A stretch of DNA of 5,596 nucleotides from Clostridia bacterium (GTDB taxonomy: Bacteria > Bacillota > Clostridia > Oscillospirales > CAG-272). A model generated the notes under the pieces. It had not been told where the DNA came from. It worked only from the letters and a program-made list of their open reading frames with translations, and did no database searches. The stretch is from the NCBI GenBank assembly GCA_017386965.1, contig JAFOGE010000146.1, forward strand, positions 1 to 5,596. Direction: 5' to 3'. Below, piece by piece: positions 1 to 5,326 of this stretch. The position numbers were made by a program, and so were the translations under genes. How positions within the stretch are numbered: the first letter of the stretch is position 1; each line of letters starts with the position of its first letter.

Positions 1-1
1 C

Positions 2-430
2 GAGGGCGTTCCGCTTACGGATTACACGCTTCCCGCAACGGCGATGTTCTATCTGGAGCAGATGCGCCTGCTCTGCGAGAAGAATGGCGTTGCCCTGATC
101 CTCATCAAGGCGCCCACCAACAACTGGCGCTATTATTGGTATGAAGACTGGGATGCGCAGATCGCGGATTACGCCGACGAGCCTGGGCTTTCCTATTACA
201 ACTTTATCGGTTTGGACGAGGAAATCGGTCTGGACTGGAATACCGACACCTACGATGGTGGCGCGCACCTGAACGTATACGGTGCGGAAAAGCTGACCTC
301 CTATTTTGGCGACATCCTTTGCCGCGAGCTTGACCTTACGGGACACAAGGACGATGCGGAGATCTCGGCCGTCTGGGCGGAGAAGCTTGACGCCTATAAG
401 CAAGAAAAAGAGAAGGGAAATACACCGTGA
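2..430 (+). CDS. C-terminal part of a putative SGNH-type hydrolase/O-acyltransferase (5' truncated)
   Basis: The frame is open from the window edge to TGA at 428-430, so only about 142 C-terminal residues are seen. An Asp-...-His block followed by Leu-Asn and Tyr-Gly-Ala (Asp codon 254-256, His codon 266-268) resembles the last catalytic block of SGNH/GDSL-like proteins, in which Asp and His complete the triad. A preceding hydrophobic strand ending in Lys-Ala-Pro (about bases 92-115) fits the core of such an alpha/beta fold. The catalytic Ser/Gly/Asn blocks, and any signal peptide or membrane anchor, lie upstream. In Clostridia, proteins with this type of C-terminus are often encoded beside MBOAT acyltransferases that O-acetylate envelope polysaccharide; that role is inferred here. 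The tail is charged (Lys/Glu-rich). The stop overlaps the next start (GTGA), so the two genes are translationally coupled. Family assignment is moderate; substrate is unknown. Confidence 0.6.
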   Translation, partial: EGVPLTDYTLPATAMFYLEQMRLLCEKNGVALILIKAPTNNWRYYWYEDWDAQIADYADEPGLSYYNFIGLDEEIGLDWNTDTYDGGAHLNVYGAEKLTSYFGDILCRELDLTGHKDDAEISAVWAEKLDAYKQEKEKGNTP

Positions 431-906
431 AAAAAACAGTTTGCCTTTTGTTATCCGTCCTCCTGGCGCTCTCTCTTTGCGCCTGCGTTGACCCTGTGAC
501 CGAAAAGAAGACCTACGCCGCAGCGGTCGATGGCGTTCGCATCGCCGTGGACGATCTCGCAGAGCCCGTGCTTTCCGCGCTTGGTAAGTGGAGCAGCTAT
601 GACGAGTCCCCCTCCTGCGCCTTTGAGGGGCTGGATAAGATCTACGGATACGGAAGCTTCGAGATCCAGACCTACACCAAGGATGGCAAGGACTATATCC
701 GCGCGATCTATTTGGTCGATGACGGATGCCGAACCCAGAGGGATATTGCCATCGGCGACACGGCCGAGGCAGTGAAGGAGGCCTACGGAACGCCGACCCA
801 AGAGAGCGAGGGCAGTCTGCAATATGCAGGCGAGGGAATGACGCTTGCATTCCTGATTCGGGATGGCAGAGTGACGAATATTCAGTATCTCAAGGACGTT
901 GCATGA
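427..906 (+). CDS. Small secreted lipoprotein, function unknown
   Basis: A 159-residue protein starting at GTG 427, with SD AAGGGA at 413-418 and 8 nt spacing. The start overlaps the upstream stop by 4 nt. The N-terminus is a classic lipoprotein signal: Lys2-Lys3, a hydrophobic stretch of residues 5-17, and lipobox Leu-Cys-Ala-Cys with the lipidated Cys at 20, predicting a roughly 140-residue domain outside the membrane. The mature part has Cys64 in an Ala-Phe-Glu-Gly context, a Gly-Tyr-Gly-Ser beta segment (74-77), and an Ile-Gly-Asp-Thr...Tyr-Gly-Thr-Pro stretch (109-123) followed by beta strands. The last part looks like the small alpha/beta repeat of BamE/SmpA-like envelope proteins; that is a pattern resemblance, not a demonstrated homology. 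It probably works with the adjacent SGNH-type protein at the cell surface. A terminator follows directly, so this is the last gene of its operon. The lipoprotein call is strong; the molecular role is unknown. Confidence 0.85.
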   Translation: MKKTVCLLLSVLLALSLCACVDPVTEKKTYAAAVDGVRIAVDDLAEPVLSALGKWSSYDESPSCAFEGLDKIYGYGSFEIQTYTKDGKDYIRAIYLVDDGCRTQRDIAIGDTAEAVKEAYGTPTQESEGSLQYAGEGMTLAFLIRDGRVTNIQYLKDVA

Positions 907-918
907 TCAAAATCAAAC

Positions 919-959
919 ATGGCGTTGCCGAGGCGGTTGCCTTCGGCGACGCCATTTTT
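919..959 (+). terminator. Intrinsic terminator of the SGNH-lipoprotein operon
   Basis: Bases 919-933 pair without bulges with 941-955 (15 bp, including two G-U wobbles), closing a 7-nt loop at 934-940. The stem runs into a T5 tract at 955-959 and has an A-rich 5' flank. It begins 13 nt after the lipoprotein stop codon. It lies inside the in-frame upstream extension of the next ORF, which argues that this extension is not translated. Confidence 0.85.
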
Positions 960-987
960 GCATGCTTGCCGCGGGACAACGTATATT
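958..987 (+). promoter_or_regulatory. Weak candidate sigma-A promoter for the gene at 1032
   Basis: TTGCAT (958-963) and TATATT (982-987) are separated by 18 nt. They sit between the preceding terminator and the RBS of the next gene, where a promoter is expected. The -35 match is partial and overlaps the terminator T tract, so this is tentative. A different sigma factor could be used. Confidence 0.3.
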
Positions 988-1031
988 TTTTGCCGCTCTC
1001 GAATAGAAAGGTAAAAAAAGGGGGCGACGGA

Positions 1032-1628
1032 ATGGAAGTGGATCAAAGGATGCTTCGGGCAGTCGTGCGAGAGGGATATCAGGTTCTTCTTCGCGCCGAG
1101 GCCGAGCTGCTGCTTCCCGTAGGGAAAAAGGCGATGCGGGAGTTCTATCTCAATCTCGGCAAGGCCTGTATGAATTGGGTGAAGGAGGTAGAGGGGGAAC
1201 GGATGCGCCGCGCCTTTCTGGAGCTTTTATCACCGCGAGAGCGGTCTGCGTTTCGCGCGGGGCATTACCGCTTTCGAATGCGCATTCCCTGGGAATCGGA
1301 GGGGCTGGCTGCAATGGTTTGCGAATCCGAGCTGAAGGGGGAGAACGATCTTTTGCGAGGCGGGATGCACCGAACGGCACAGGTATGGGATTTAAAGGAG
1401 GAGCTGATCCTGCCGCCTTCGCAGGTGCTTGCTCTTCTGGCTCCGCATATTGGACGGAGGATGCTTCCGTTCACTGCGGATGGAATCTATCCCGAGGGGG
1501 AATTCCTGGTGGCCTTTCGAAACCCTTCCTCCAAGGGCGCCTTTTTGGAAAAGCGCATCCCGCGAGCGCTTTTGGGGCAGAAGAAAAGGGGGGAGAATCC
1601 GGTGAGCGGAACTGTGAATAAATTGTAA
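1032..1628 (+). CDS. Hypothetical protein, faintly DUF3298/RsiV-like
   Basis: A 198-residue protein read from ATG 1032 to TAA 1626-1628. This start is chosen because a strong purine-rich SD (AAAGGGG, about 1018-1024) lies 7 nt upstream. In-frame ATGs at 726 and 903 would require translating through the terminator at 919-959. There is no signal peptide or membrane segment, so it should be cytoplasmic. The first half is charged and helical (many Arg, Glu, Leu). Around residues 85-165 there is beta-type sequence with Arg-Gly-Gly-Met-His (119-123), Val-Trp-Asp-Leu (128-131), Leu-Pro-Pro-Ser (137-140), then Ala-Asp-Gly-Ile-Tyr (149-153) and Phe-Leu-Val-Ala-Phe. The order 'Gly-Gly-x-His, hydrophobic-x-Asp-Leu, helix, x-Asp-Gly, hydrophobic-x-Phe' recalls the DUF3298 domain of anti-sigma factors such as RsiV, but the match is weak and no anchor is present. 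The C-terminal tail is basic and disordered-looking. Coding potential is good; function is unknown. Confidence 0.7.
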   Translation: MEVDQRMLRAVVREGYQVLLRAEAELLLPVGKKAMREFYLNLGKACMNWVKEVEGERMRRAFLELLSPRERSAFRAGHYRFRMRIPWESEGLAAMVCESELKGENDLLRGGMHRTAQVWDLKEELILPPSQVLALLAPHIGRRMLPFTADGIYPEGEFLVAFRNPSSKGAFLEKRIPRALLGQKKRGENPVSGTVNKL

Positions 1629-1645
1629 ATTCAAGAAAGGCTTGC

Positions 1646-1674
1646 TTGACAGTCACAGAGCGTGCCGATATAAT
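1646..1674 (+). promoter_or_regulatory. Perfect sigma-A promoter for the HAD phosphatase gene
   Basis: TTGACA (1646-1651) and TATAAT (1669-1674) are exact consensus hexamers separated by exactly 17 nt. The predicted transcript start is near 1681, giving a leader of about 47 nt before ATG 1728. The promoter begins 17 nt after the preceding stop codon, so the HAD gene has its own transcription start. Confidence 0.9.
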
Positions 1675-1689
1675 AAAGGCAATGAAAAC

Positions 1690-1709
1690 GCGGGGAGGTT
1701 TCTCTCCGC
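1690..1709 (+). other. 5' leader hairpin of the HAD mRNA
   Basis: Bases 1690-1697 pair with 1702-1709 (8 bp, one G-U) around a 4-nt loop, starting about 9 nt after the predicted transcript start. No T run follows, so it is not a terminator. It also masks an SD-like GGGGAGG. The real SD (1712-1721, AAGGGAAGGA) lies just outside the stem. The likely role is 5' mRNA stabilisation; this is inference. Confidence 0.5.
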
Positions 1710-1727
1710 AGAAGGGAAGGATGCTCC

Positions 1728-2486
1728 ATGATCAAGCTCATTGTCACGGATTTCGACGGCACGGTGCTGCCCTTTGGTGAAAAGACGGTTTCCGATGCCT
1801 GGAAGCAAGCGGTCAATGAGGCGCTGGAGCGCGGGATCACGGTTGCCGTTTCCTCCGGCAGGACCTACCGGGAGCTGCTCTCCTTCCTTCCCGAATTTGA
1901 GGATCGCCTTTGGTTTATCTGCTGTGACGGTGCTTATACCGTAAAAAACGGTCGTGTCGTCTACGCAAAGCAGATCGCGTTCCCGGATATGGAACGTTTC
2001 CTGGGAAGGGAGTTATCCATTCGCGGTTGCGTTCTGCACGGTGCGTTCTCGAATTTTTGCATGGGAAAGATTCCCGCATCGGTTGCCGCGCATTTTCAGA
2101 CGAAGTCCATTCGCAGCCTCCACCAGATCCGAGAGCCGATCTTCAAGATCACATCCTTCGGAGGAACCGAGGCACCCGTGTTGCCCGCAGGCATCCGGAT
2201 GCATTGGGACGGCGGAAGGGATGCTATGGCACAGTACGTCAACCGATACGCCGATAAGGGACTGTCCCTTTCGGATCTGCAGATGCGTCTGTTTCTGACA
2301 AAGCTGCAGACGGCCTGTATAGGGGACAGCGGGAACGATATTCCCATGATGCACAATGCAGTCATTTCGATCTGCATTGGCAATCGATCGGACGAGCTTG
2401 TCGGGATCTGCAACGCAAATCTGCGGAATGCGGAGGAATCCATGGAGCTGATCCGCAGAGTCAATGAGATTCTCGGAAAGAAATAA
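1728..2486 (+). CDS. Cof-type HAD-superfamily hydrolase (probable sugar/nucleotide phosphatase)
   Basis: A 252-residue cytosolic protein starting at ATG 1728, with SD AAGGGAAGGA at 1712-1721. All four HAD motifs are visible. Motif I is Asp-Phe-Asp-Gly-Thr with nucleophile Asp8 and acid/base Asp10. Motif II is Ser43 in Val-Ser-Ser-Gly-Arg. Motif III is Lys177 in an Asp-Lys-Gly-Leu-Ser-Leu context. Motif IV is Gly-Asp-Ser-Gly-Asn-Asp with Mg2+ ligands Asp200 and Asp204. The C2-type cap lies between motifs II and III (about residues 80-170), as in Cof/YidA proteins. Length is slightly below the usual 260-280. Family members dephosphorylate sugar phosphates, FMN, PLP or pyrimidine intermediates and are often promiscuous, so the substrate cannot be named. 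The gene stands alone between its own promoter and terminator, so no link to the radical enzyme downstream is implied. Confidence 0.93.
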   Translation: MIKLIVTDFDGTVLPFGEKTVSDAWKQAVNEALERGITVAVSSGRTYRELLSFLPEFEDRLWFICCDGAYTVKNGRVVYAKQIAFPDMERFLGRELSIRGCVLHGAFSNFCMGKIPASVAAHFQTKSIRSLHQIREPIFKITSFGGTEAPVLPAGIRMHWDGGRDAMAQYVNRYADKGLSLSDLQMRLFLTKLQTACIGDSGNDIPMMHNAVISICIGNRSDELVGICNANLRNAEESMELIRRVNEILGKK

Positions 2487-2493
2487 AACAGTC

Positions 2494-2534
2494 AGGAATC
2501 GGAGTCATGAAAGGCTCCGATTCCTTGTTTTTTT
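2494..2534 (+). terminator. Intrinsic terminator after the HAD gene
   Basis: Bases 2494-2504 are perfectly complementary to 2515-2525 (11 bp). The stem can extend inward by one G-U and one C-G pair to leave a 6-nt loop at 2507-2512. A T7 tract follows at 2528-2534. It begins 8 nt after the TAA at 2484-2486, which makes the HAD gene a monocistronic unit. Confidence 0.92.
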
Positions 2535-2545
2535 GCATACATAGA

Positions 2546-2608
2546 GGAAGCGCTTTTTTTCTTTTGGCATATTGCCGAAAAACCAAGAAAAAATGTCGAC
2601 TCGCTTCC
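2546..2608. repeat. Imperfect long inverted repeat in the AT-rich spacer
   Basis: GGAAGCG (2546-2552) is repeated inverted as CGCTTCC (2602-2608). Inside, a second dyad TTTTGGCA / TGCC(G)AAAA (about 2562-2580) is flanked by T-rich and A-rich tracts that pair partially. The element lies after the HAD terminator and upstream of the next promoter, so it would not be in either mRNA. It could be a protein-binding or DNA-structural site, or chance in low-complexity DNA. Confidence 0.4.
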
Positions 2609-2620
2609 GAAAACAACACA

Positions 2621-2675
2621 AAACCACATCTTATTGCAAAAAAGTTTGAAATAATCCCAAAAAAAGTTGTGGTTT
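2621..2675. promoter_or_regulatory. Candidate operator: 8-bp inverted repeat just upstream of the -35
   Basis: AAACCACA (2621-2628) and TGTGGTTT (2668-2675) are exact inverted copies, 47 bp apart start to start. The right arm ends 3 nt before TTGACA. A second nested pair, ACAACAC (2613-2619) and GTGTTGT (2696-2702), has its right arm in the promoter spacer, touching the -10. A consensus promoter on a specialised catabolic gene would need repression, so regulator binding is plausible. No known regulator motif (such as Rex or a CcpA cre site) is recognised. Confidence 0.35.
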
Positions 2676-2678
2676 CTA

Positions 2679-2707
2679 TTGACAAATGAAATAGAGTGTT
2701 GTATAAT
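2679..2707 (+). promoter_or_regulatory. Perfect sigma-A promoter for the glycyl radical enzyme operon
   Basis: TTGACA (2679-2684) and TATAAT (2702-2707) are exact hexamers with 17-nt spacing. The expected transcript start is near 2714, giving a leader of about 45 nt. An A7 tract (2659-2665) lies about 50 bp upstream of the predicted start, where an UP element would act. This position also excludes the in-frame ATG at 2667 as the translation start. Confidence 0.9.
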
Positions 2708-2716
2708 TAAAGTAGA

Positions 2717-2736
2717 TGCTGCAGGACTCTGCGGCA
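2717..2736 (+). other. 5' leader hairpin of the glycyl radical enzyme mRNA
   Basis: TGCTGCAG (2717-2724) pairs with CTGCGGCA (2729-2736), 8 bp with one G-U, around the 4-nt loop GACT. It lies within a few nt of the predicted 5' end. With no T tract after it and an SD starting 9 nt later, it looks like a 5' stabilising hairpin, not an attenuator or riboswitch. Confidence 0.5.
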
Positions 2737-2744
2737 AATTCAAA

Positions 2745-2755
2745 AAGGATGTGAT
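2745..2755 (+). promoter_or_regulatory. Ribosome binding site fixing the GTG start at 2760
   Basis: AAGGATGTGAT matches the full anti-SD complement AAGGAGGTGAT at 10 of 11 positions. An in-frame GTG at 2751 lies inside this site and is too close to be used, so GTG 2760 is the preferred start. Confidence 0.75.
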
Positions 2756-2759
2756 AACC

Positions 2760-5279
2760 GTGGCATCTTACAACAGTGCAAAGTGCGCCAAGAGCGCACG
2801 CATTGAGCGGCTTAAGGAAGAGCTCTTCCGCAAAATGCCTCAGATCGAGGCAGACCGAGCCGTTCTTCTGACACAGAGTTATATGCAGACCGAGGGCGAG
2901 CCGATCGTCACGCGCCGTGCCAAGGCGTTCAAGAATATTCTGGAGAATATTCCGATCGTCATCCGTCCCGACGAGCTGGTGGTCGGATCGGCTACCGTTG
3001 CACCGCGCAGCTGTCAGGTTTTCCCCGAGTTCTCCTTCTCTTGGCTTGAGGATGAGTTTGACACCGTGGAAACACGCGCGGCAGATCCCTTCTACATCTC
3101 GGAGGATACGAAGAAGACACTTCATTCGGTCTATCAGTATTGGAAGGGCAAGACCACGAGTGAGCTTGCAACCTCGCTCATGGCTCCGCAGACCAAGCTC
3201 GCCATGAAGCACAATGTCTTTACACCGGGTAACTATTTTTACAACGGCGTAGGCCATGTGACTGTTCAGTACGATAAGGTGCTTGCGATCGGTTATCGCG
3301 GCATCATCGAGGAGGCCGAGGCCGAAAAGCGCACGATGAATTTCGGTGATGCGGATTACTGCACCAAGACCGCGCTGCTGGACGGCGTGATCATGAGCTG
3401 CGAGGCCGTCATCACATATGCAAAGCGTTATGCAAGGCTGGCGCGCCAGATGGCAGAGGGGGAGGGGAATCCCACCCGCCGCGCAGAGCTGCTCCAGATT
3501 GCGAAGAACTGTGAAAAGGTTCCCGAAAGAGGGGCTGAGAGCTTCTGGGAGGCGTGCCAGGCATTCTGGTTCGTTCAGATGCTTTTGCAGGTAGAGTCCA
3601 GCGGACATTCGATCTCTCCCGGACGCTTTGACCAATACATGTATCCTTACTACAAGGCGGATCTTGACCGCAGTGCCATCACTCGCGATTTCGCACAGGA
3701 GCTGATGGATTGCATCTGGGTCAAATTCAATGACCTGAACAAATGCCGCGATGCCGCCTCTGCGGATGGCTTCGCCGGATACTCCCTCTTCCAGAATCTG
3801 ATCGCAGGCGGTCAGAACATTCACGGAGAGGATGCAACCAACGATCTTTCCTTCATGTGCATCGACGCAACCATGCACGTTCTTCTTCCGGCACCCTCCT
3901 TCTCGGTTCGTGTCTGGAACTGCACACCGCATGAATTCCTCATCCGCGCGGCCGAGCTGACGCGGACGGGCGTAGGACTTCCTGCTTATTACAATGATGA
4001 GGTCATTATCCCGTCCCTGATGTCCCGCGGACTGACGCTGGAGGATGCCCGCGACTACAACATCATCGGATGCGTAGAGCCGCAAAAGGCGGGCAAGACC
4101 TGGGGATGGCACGATGCCGCATTCTTCAATATGCTCAAGCCCATGGAGATGGTCTTCTCCAACGGTATTCTGGAGGGCGAGCAGGTTGGACTTCAAACGG
4201 GCGATCTCCCCGAGCTGCGTACCTTTGACCTTTTCTTCGATGCTTATAAGAAGCAGATGAATTATATGATCTCGCTGCTTGTCAATGCGGATAACGCCAT
4301 TGACGAGGCGCACGCTGTCCGTTGCCCGCTTCCGTATCTTTCCTCTATGATTGAGGATTGTATGCATCGCGGGAAGACGCCTGAGCAAGGCGGCGCGGTC
4401 TATAACTTTACCGGCCCGCAGGGCTTCGGTATTGCCAATGTTGCCGATGCGCTCTACGCGATCCGCACGCTGGTATATGAGCAGAAGAAGCTGACGCTCT
4501 GTCAGATCAAGGAAGCGATGGCCAATAACTTTGGCAAGGATTCCGTTACCGGCAGAGATGCTGAGGAGCTGACCAAGCGGATCGCACTGGAGCTTTCCAA
4601 GAACGGGCTTTCCGTGGATGCGCGGATGGTGGAGGAGATCTACCGCACGGTCAATCAGGGCAAGTCGGATTCCCGTTATGATGAGATCCGAGAGATGATC
4701 CTTGAGCTTCCCAAGTTCGGAAACGATCTTTCCGAGGTCGATGCGCTGGCACGAGAGGCTGCTTATACCTACACGAAGCCTTTGCTTCAATATTATAATC
4801 CGCGCGGCGGACAATTCCAGGCGGGACTTTATCCCGTGTCTGCAAACGTTCCGCTCGGCGCACAGACGGGAGCCACGCCCGATGGCCGCTATGCAGGTAC
4901 TCCCGTGGCAGACGGCGTTTCGCCCAGCGCGGGACGCGACGTCAACGGGCCGACCTCGGCGGCAAACTCCGTATCCGTTTTGGATCACGGCATTGCATCC
5001 AACGGAACGCTCTTTAATATGAAGTTCCATCCCAGTGCCCTGGCGGGCGACGCGGGACTTGAGAACTTCGTGGCATTGGTGCAGACCTACTTTGAAAAGA
5101 AGGGAAGCCACATGCAGTTTAACGTAGTTAGCCGTGAGACCCTGCGCGATGCGCAGAAGAATCCCGACAAGTACCGCAGCCTTGTGGTTCGCGTTGCGGG
5201 ATACAGCGCGCTCTTTACTACGCTTTCCAAGTCCTTGCAGGACGATATTATCAACCGAACCGAGCAGACTGCGTTCTAA
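2760..5279 (+). CDS. Glycyl radical enzyme, glycerol/1,2-propanediol dehydratase type (substrate unresolved)
   Basis: An 839-residue anaerobic enzyme (GTG 2760 to TAA 5277-5279). The PFL-like barrel domain comes first and the glycyl radical domain ends the protein: Arg-Val-Ala-Gly-Tyr-Ser with radical Gly814. The thiyl radical Cys438 lies in Gly-Cys-Val-Glu-Pro with the base Glu440. Pyruvate formate-lyase instead has two adjacent cysteines, so a formate acetyltransferase name would be wrong. Aligned from memory with Clostridium butyricum DhaB1, the residues for diol binding and water loss are kept: His166, His283, Ser284, Asp452 and Tyr691; Phe344 replaces Tyr339. The expected reaction is radical dehydration of a vicinal diol to an aldehyde. 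Glycerol, 1,2-propanediol and 2,3-dihydroxypropane-1-sulfonate are all possible. It is about 50 residues longer than DhaB1, mainly through an insert at about 593-641. The N-terminus has no extension that would suggest microcompartment targeting. The activase gene follows after 39 nt. Confidence 0.93.
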   Translation: MASYNSAKCAKSARIERLKEELFRKMPQIEADRAVLLTQSYMQTEGEPIVTRRAKAFKNILENIPIVIRPDELVVGSATVAPRSCQVFPEFSFSWLEDEFDTVETRAADPFYISEDTKKTLHSVYQYWKGKTTSELATSLMAPQTKLAMKHNVFTPGNYFYNGVGHVTVQYDKVLAIGYRGIIEEAEAEKRTMNFGDADYCTKTALLDGVIMSCEAVITYAKRYARLARQMAEGEGNPTRRAELLQIAKNCEKVPERGAESFWEACQAFWFVQMLLQVESSGHSISPGRFDQYMYPYYKADLDRSAITRDFAQELMDCIWVKFNDLNKCRDAASADGFAGYSLFQNLIAGGQNIHGEDATNDLSFMCIDATMHVLLPAPSFSVRVWNCTPHEFLIRAAELTRTGVGLPAYYNDEVIIPSLMSRGLTLEDARDYNIIGCVEPQKAGKTWGWHDAAFFNMLKPMEMVFSNGILEGEQVGLQTGDLPELRTFDLFFDAYKKQMNYMISLLVNADNAIDEAHAVRCPLPYLSSMIEDCMHRGKTPEQGGAVYNFTGPQGFGIANVADALYAIRTLVYEQKKLTLCQIKEAMANNFGKDSVTGRDAEELTKRIALELSKNGLSVDARMVEEIYRTVNQGKSDSRYDEIREMILELPKFGNDLSEVDALAREAAYTYTKPLLQYYNPRGGQFQAGLYPVSANVPLGAQTGATPDGRYAGTPVADGVSPSAGRDVNGPTSAANSVSVLDHGIASNGTLFNMKFHPSALAGDAGLENFVALVQTYFEKKGSHMQFNVVSRETLRDAQKNPDKYRSLVVRVAGYSALFTTLSKSLQDDIINRTEQTAF

Positions 5280-5297
5280 CGCACCCCTGCGCTCGGC

Positions 5298-5326
5298 AAG
5301 GAGAAAGGTCGATGCTTTATGGATAA
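5298..5326 (+). promoter_or_regulatory. Double SD and overlapping mini-ORF before the activase start
   Basis: AAGGAG (5298-5303) and AAAGG (5304-5308) form a tandem SD. ATG 5319 opens the activase. A second ATG at 5312, in another frame, encodes only Met-Leu-Tyr-Gly and stops with TAA at 5324-5326, overlapping the activase start. AAGGAG is better spaced for 5312 (8 nt) and AAAGG for 5319 (10 nt). Termination on the mini-ORF could feed or limit activase initiation, or it may be coincidental. Confidence 0.35.

Noticed and set aside
726..1031. Upstream extension of the hypothetical gene, starting at 726 or 903.
   Set aside because: It overlaps the lipoprotein gene out of frame and contains an intrinsic terminator; ATG 1032 has the better SD.
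1175..1621. Open frame overlapping the hypothetical gene in another frame.
   Set aside because: It is rich in Gly, Ala and Arg with no fold-like pattern or SD; it is a shadow of the 1032-1628 gene.
2667..2759. Longer N-terminus for the glycyl radical enzyme from ATG 2667.
   Set aside because: That ATG is upstream of the -35 of a perfect promoter, and from GTG 2760 the N-terminus lines up with DhaB1 to within about two residues.
2717..2759. Riboswitch or attenuator in the leader of the radical enzyme (for example a B12 or SAM sensor).
   Set aside because: The leader is only about 45 nt with one 8-bp hairpin, no T tract and no alternative pairing; far too short for known aptamers.
2760..2880. 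Encapsulation peptide directing the radical enzyme into a bacterial microcompartment.
   Set aside because: The N-terminus has almost the same length as cytosolic DhaB1 before the first shared motif and shows no separate amphipathic extension or linker; no shell protein gene is visible.
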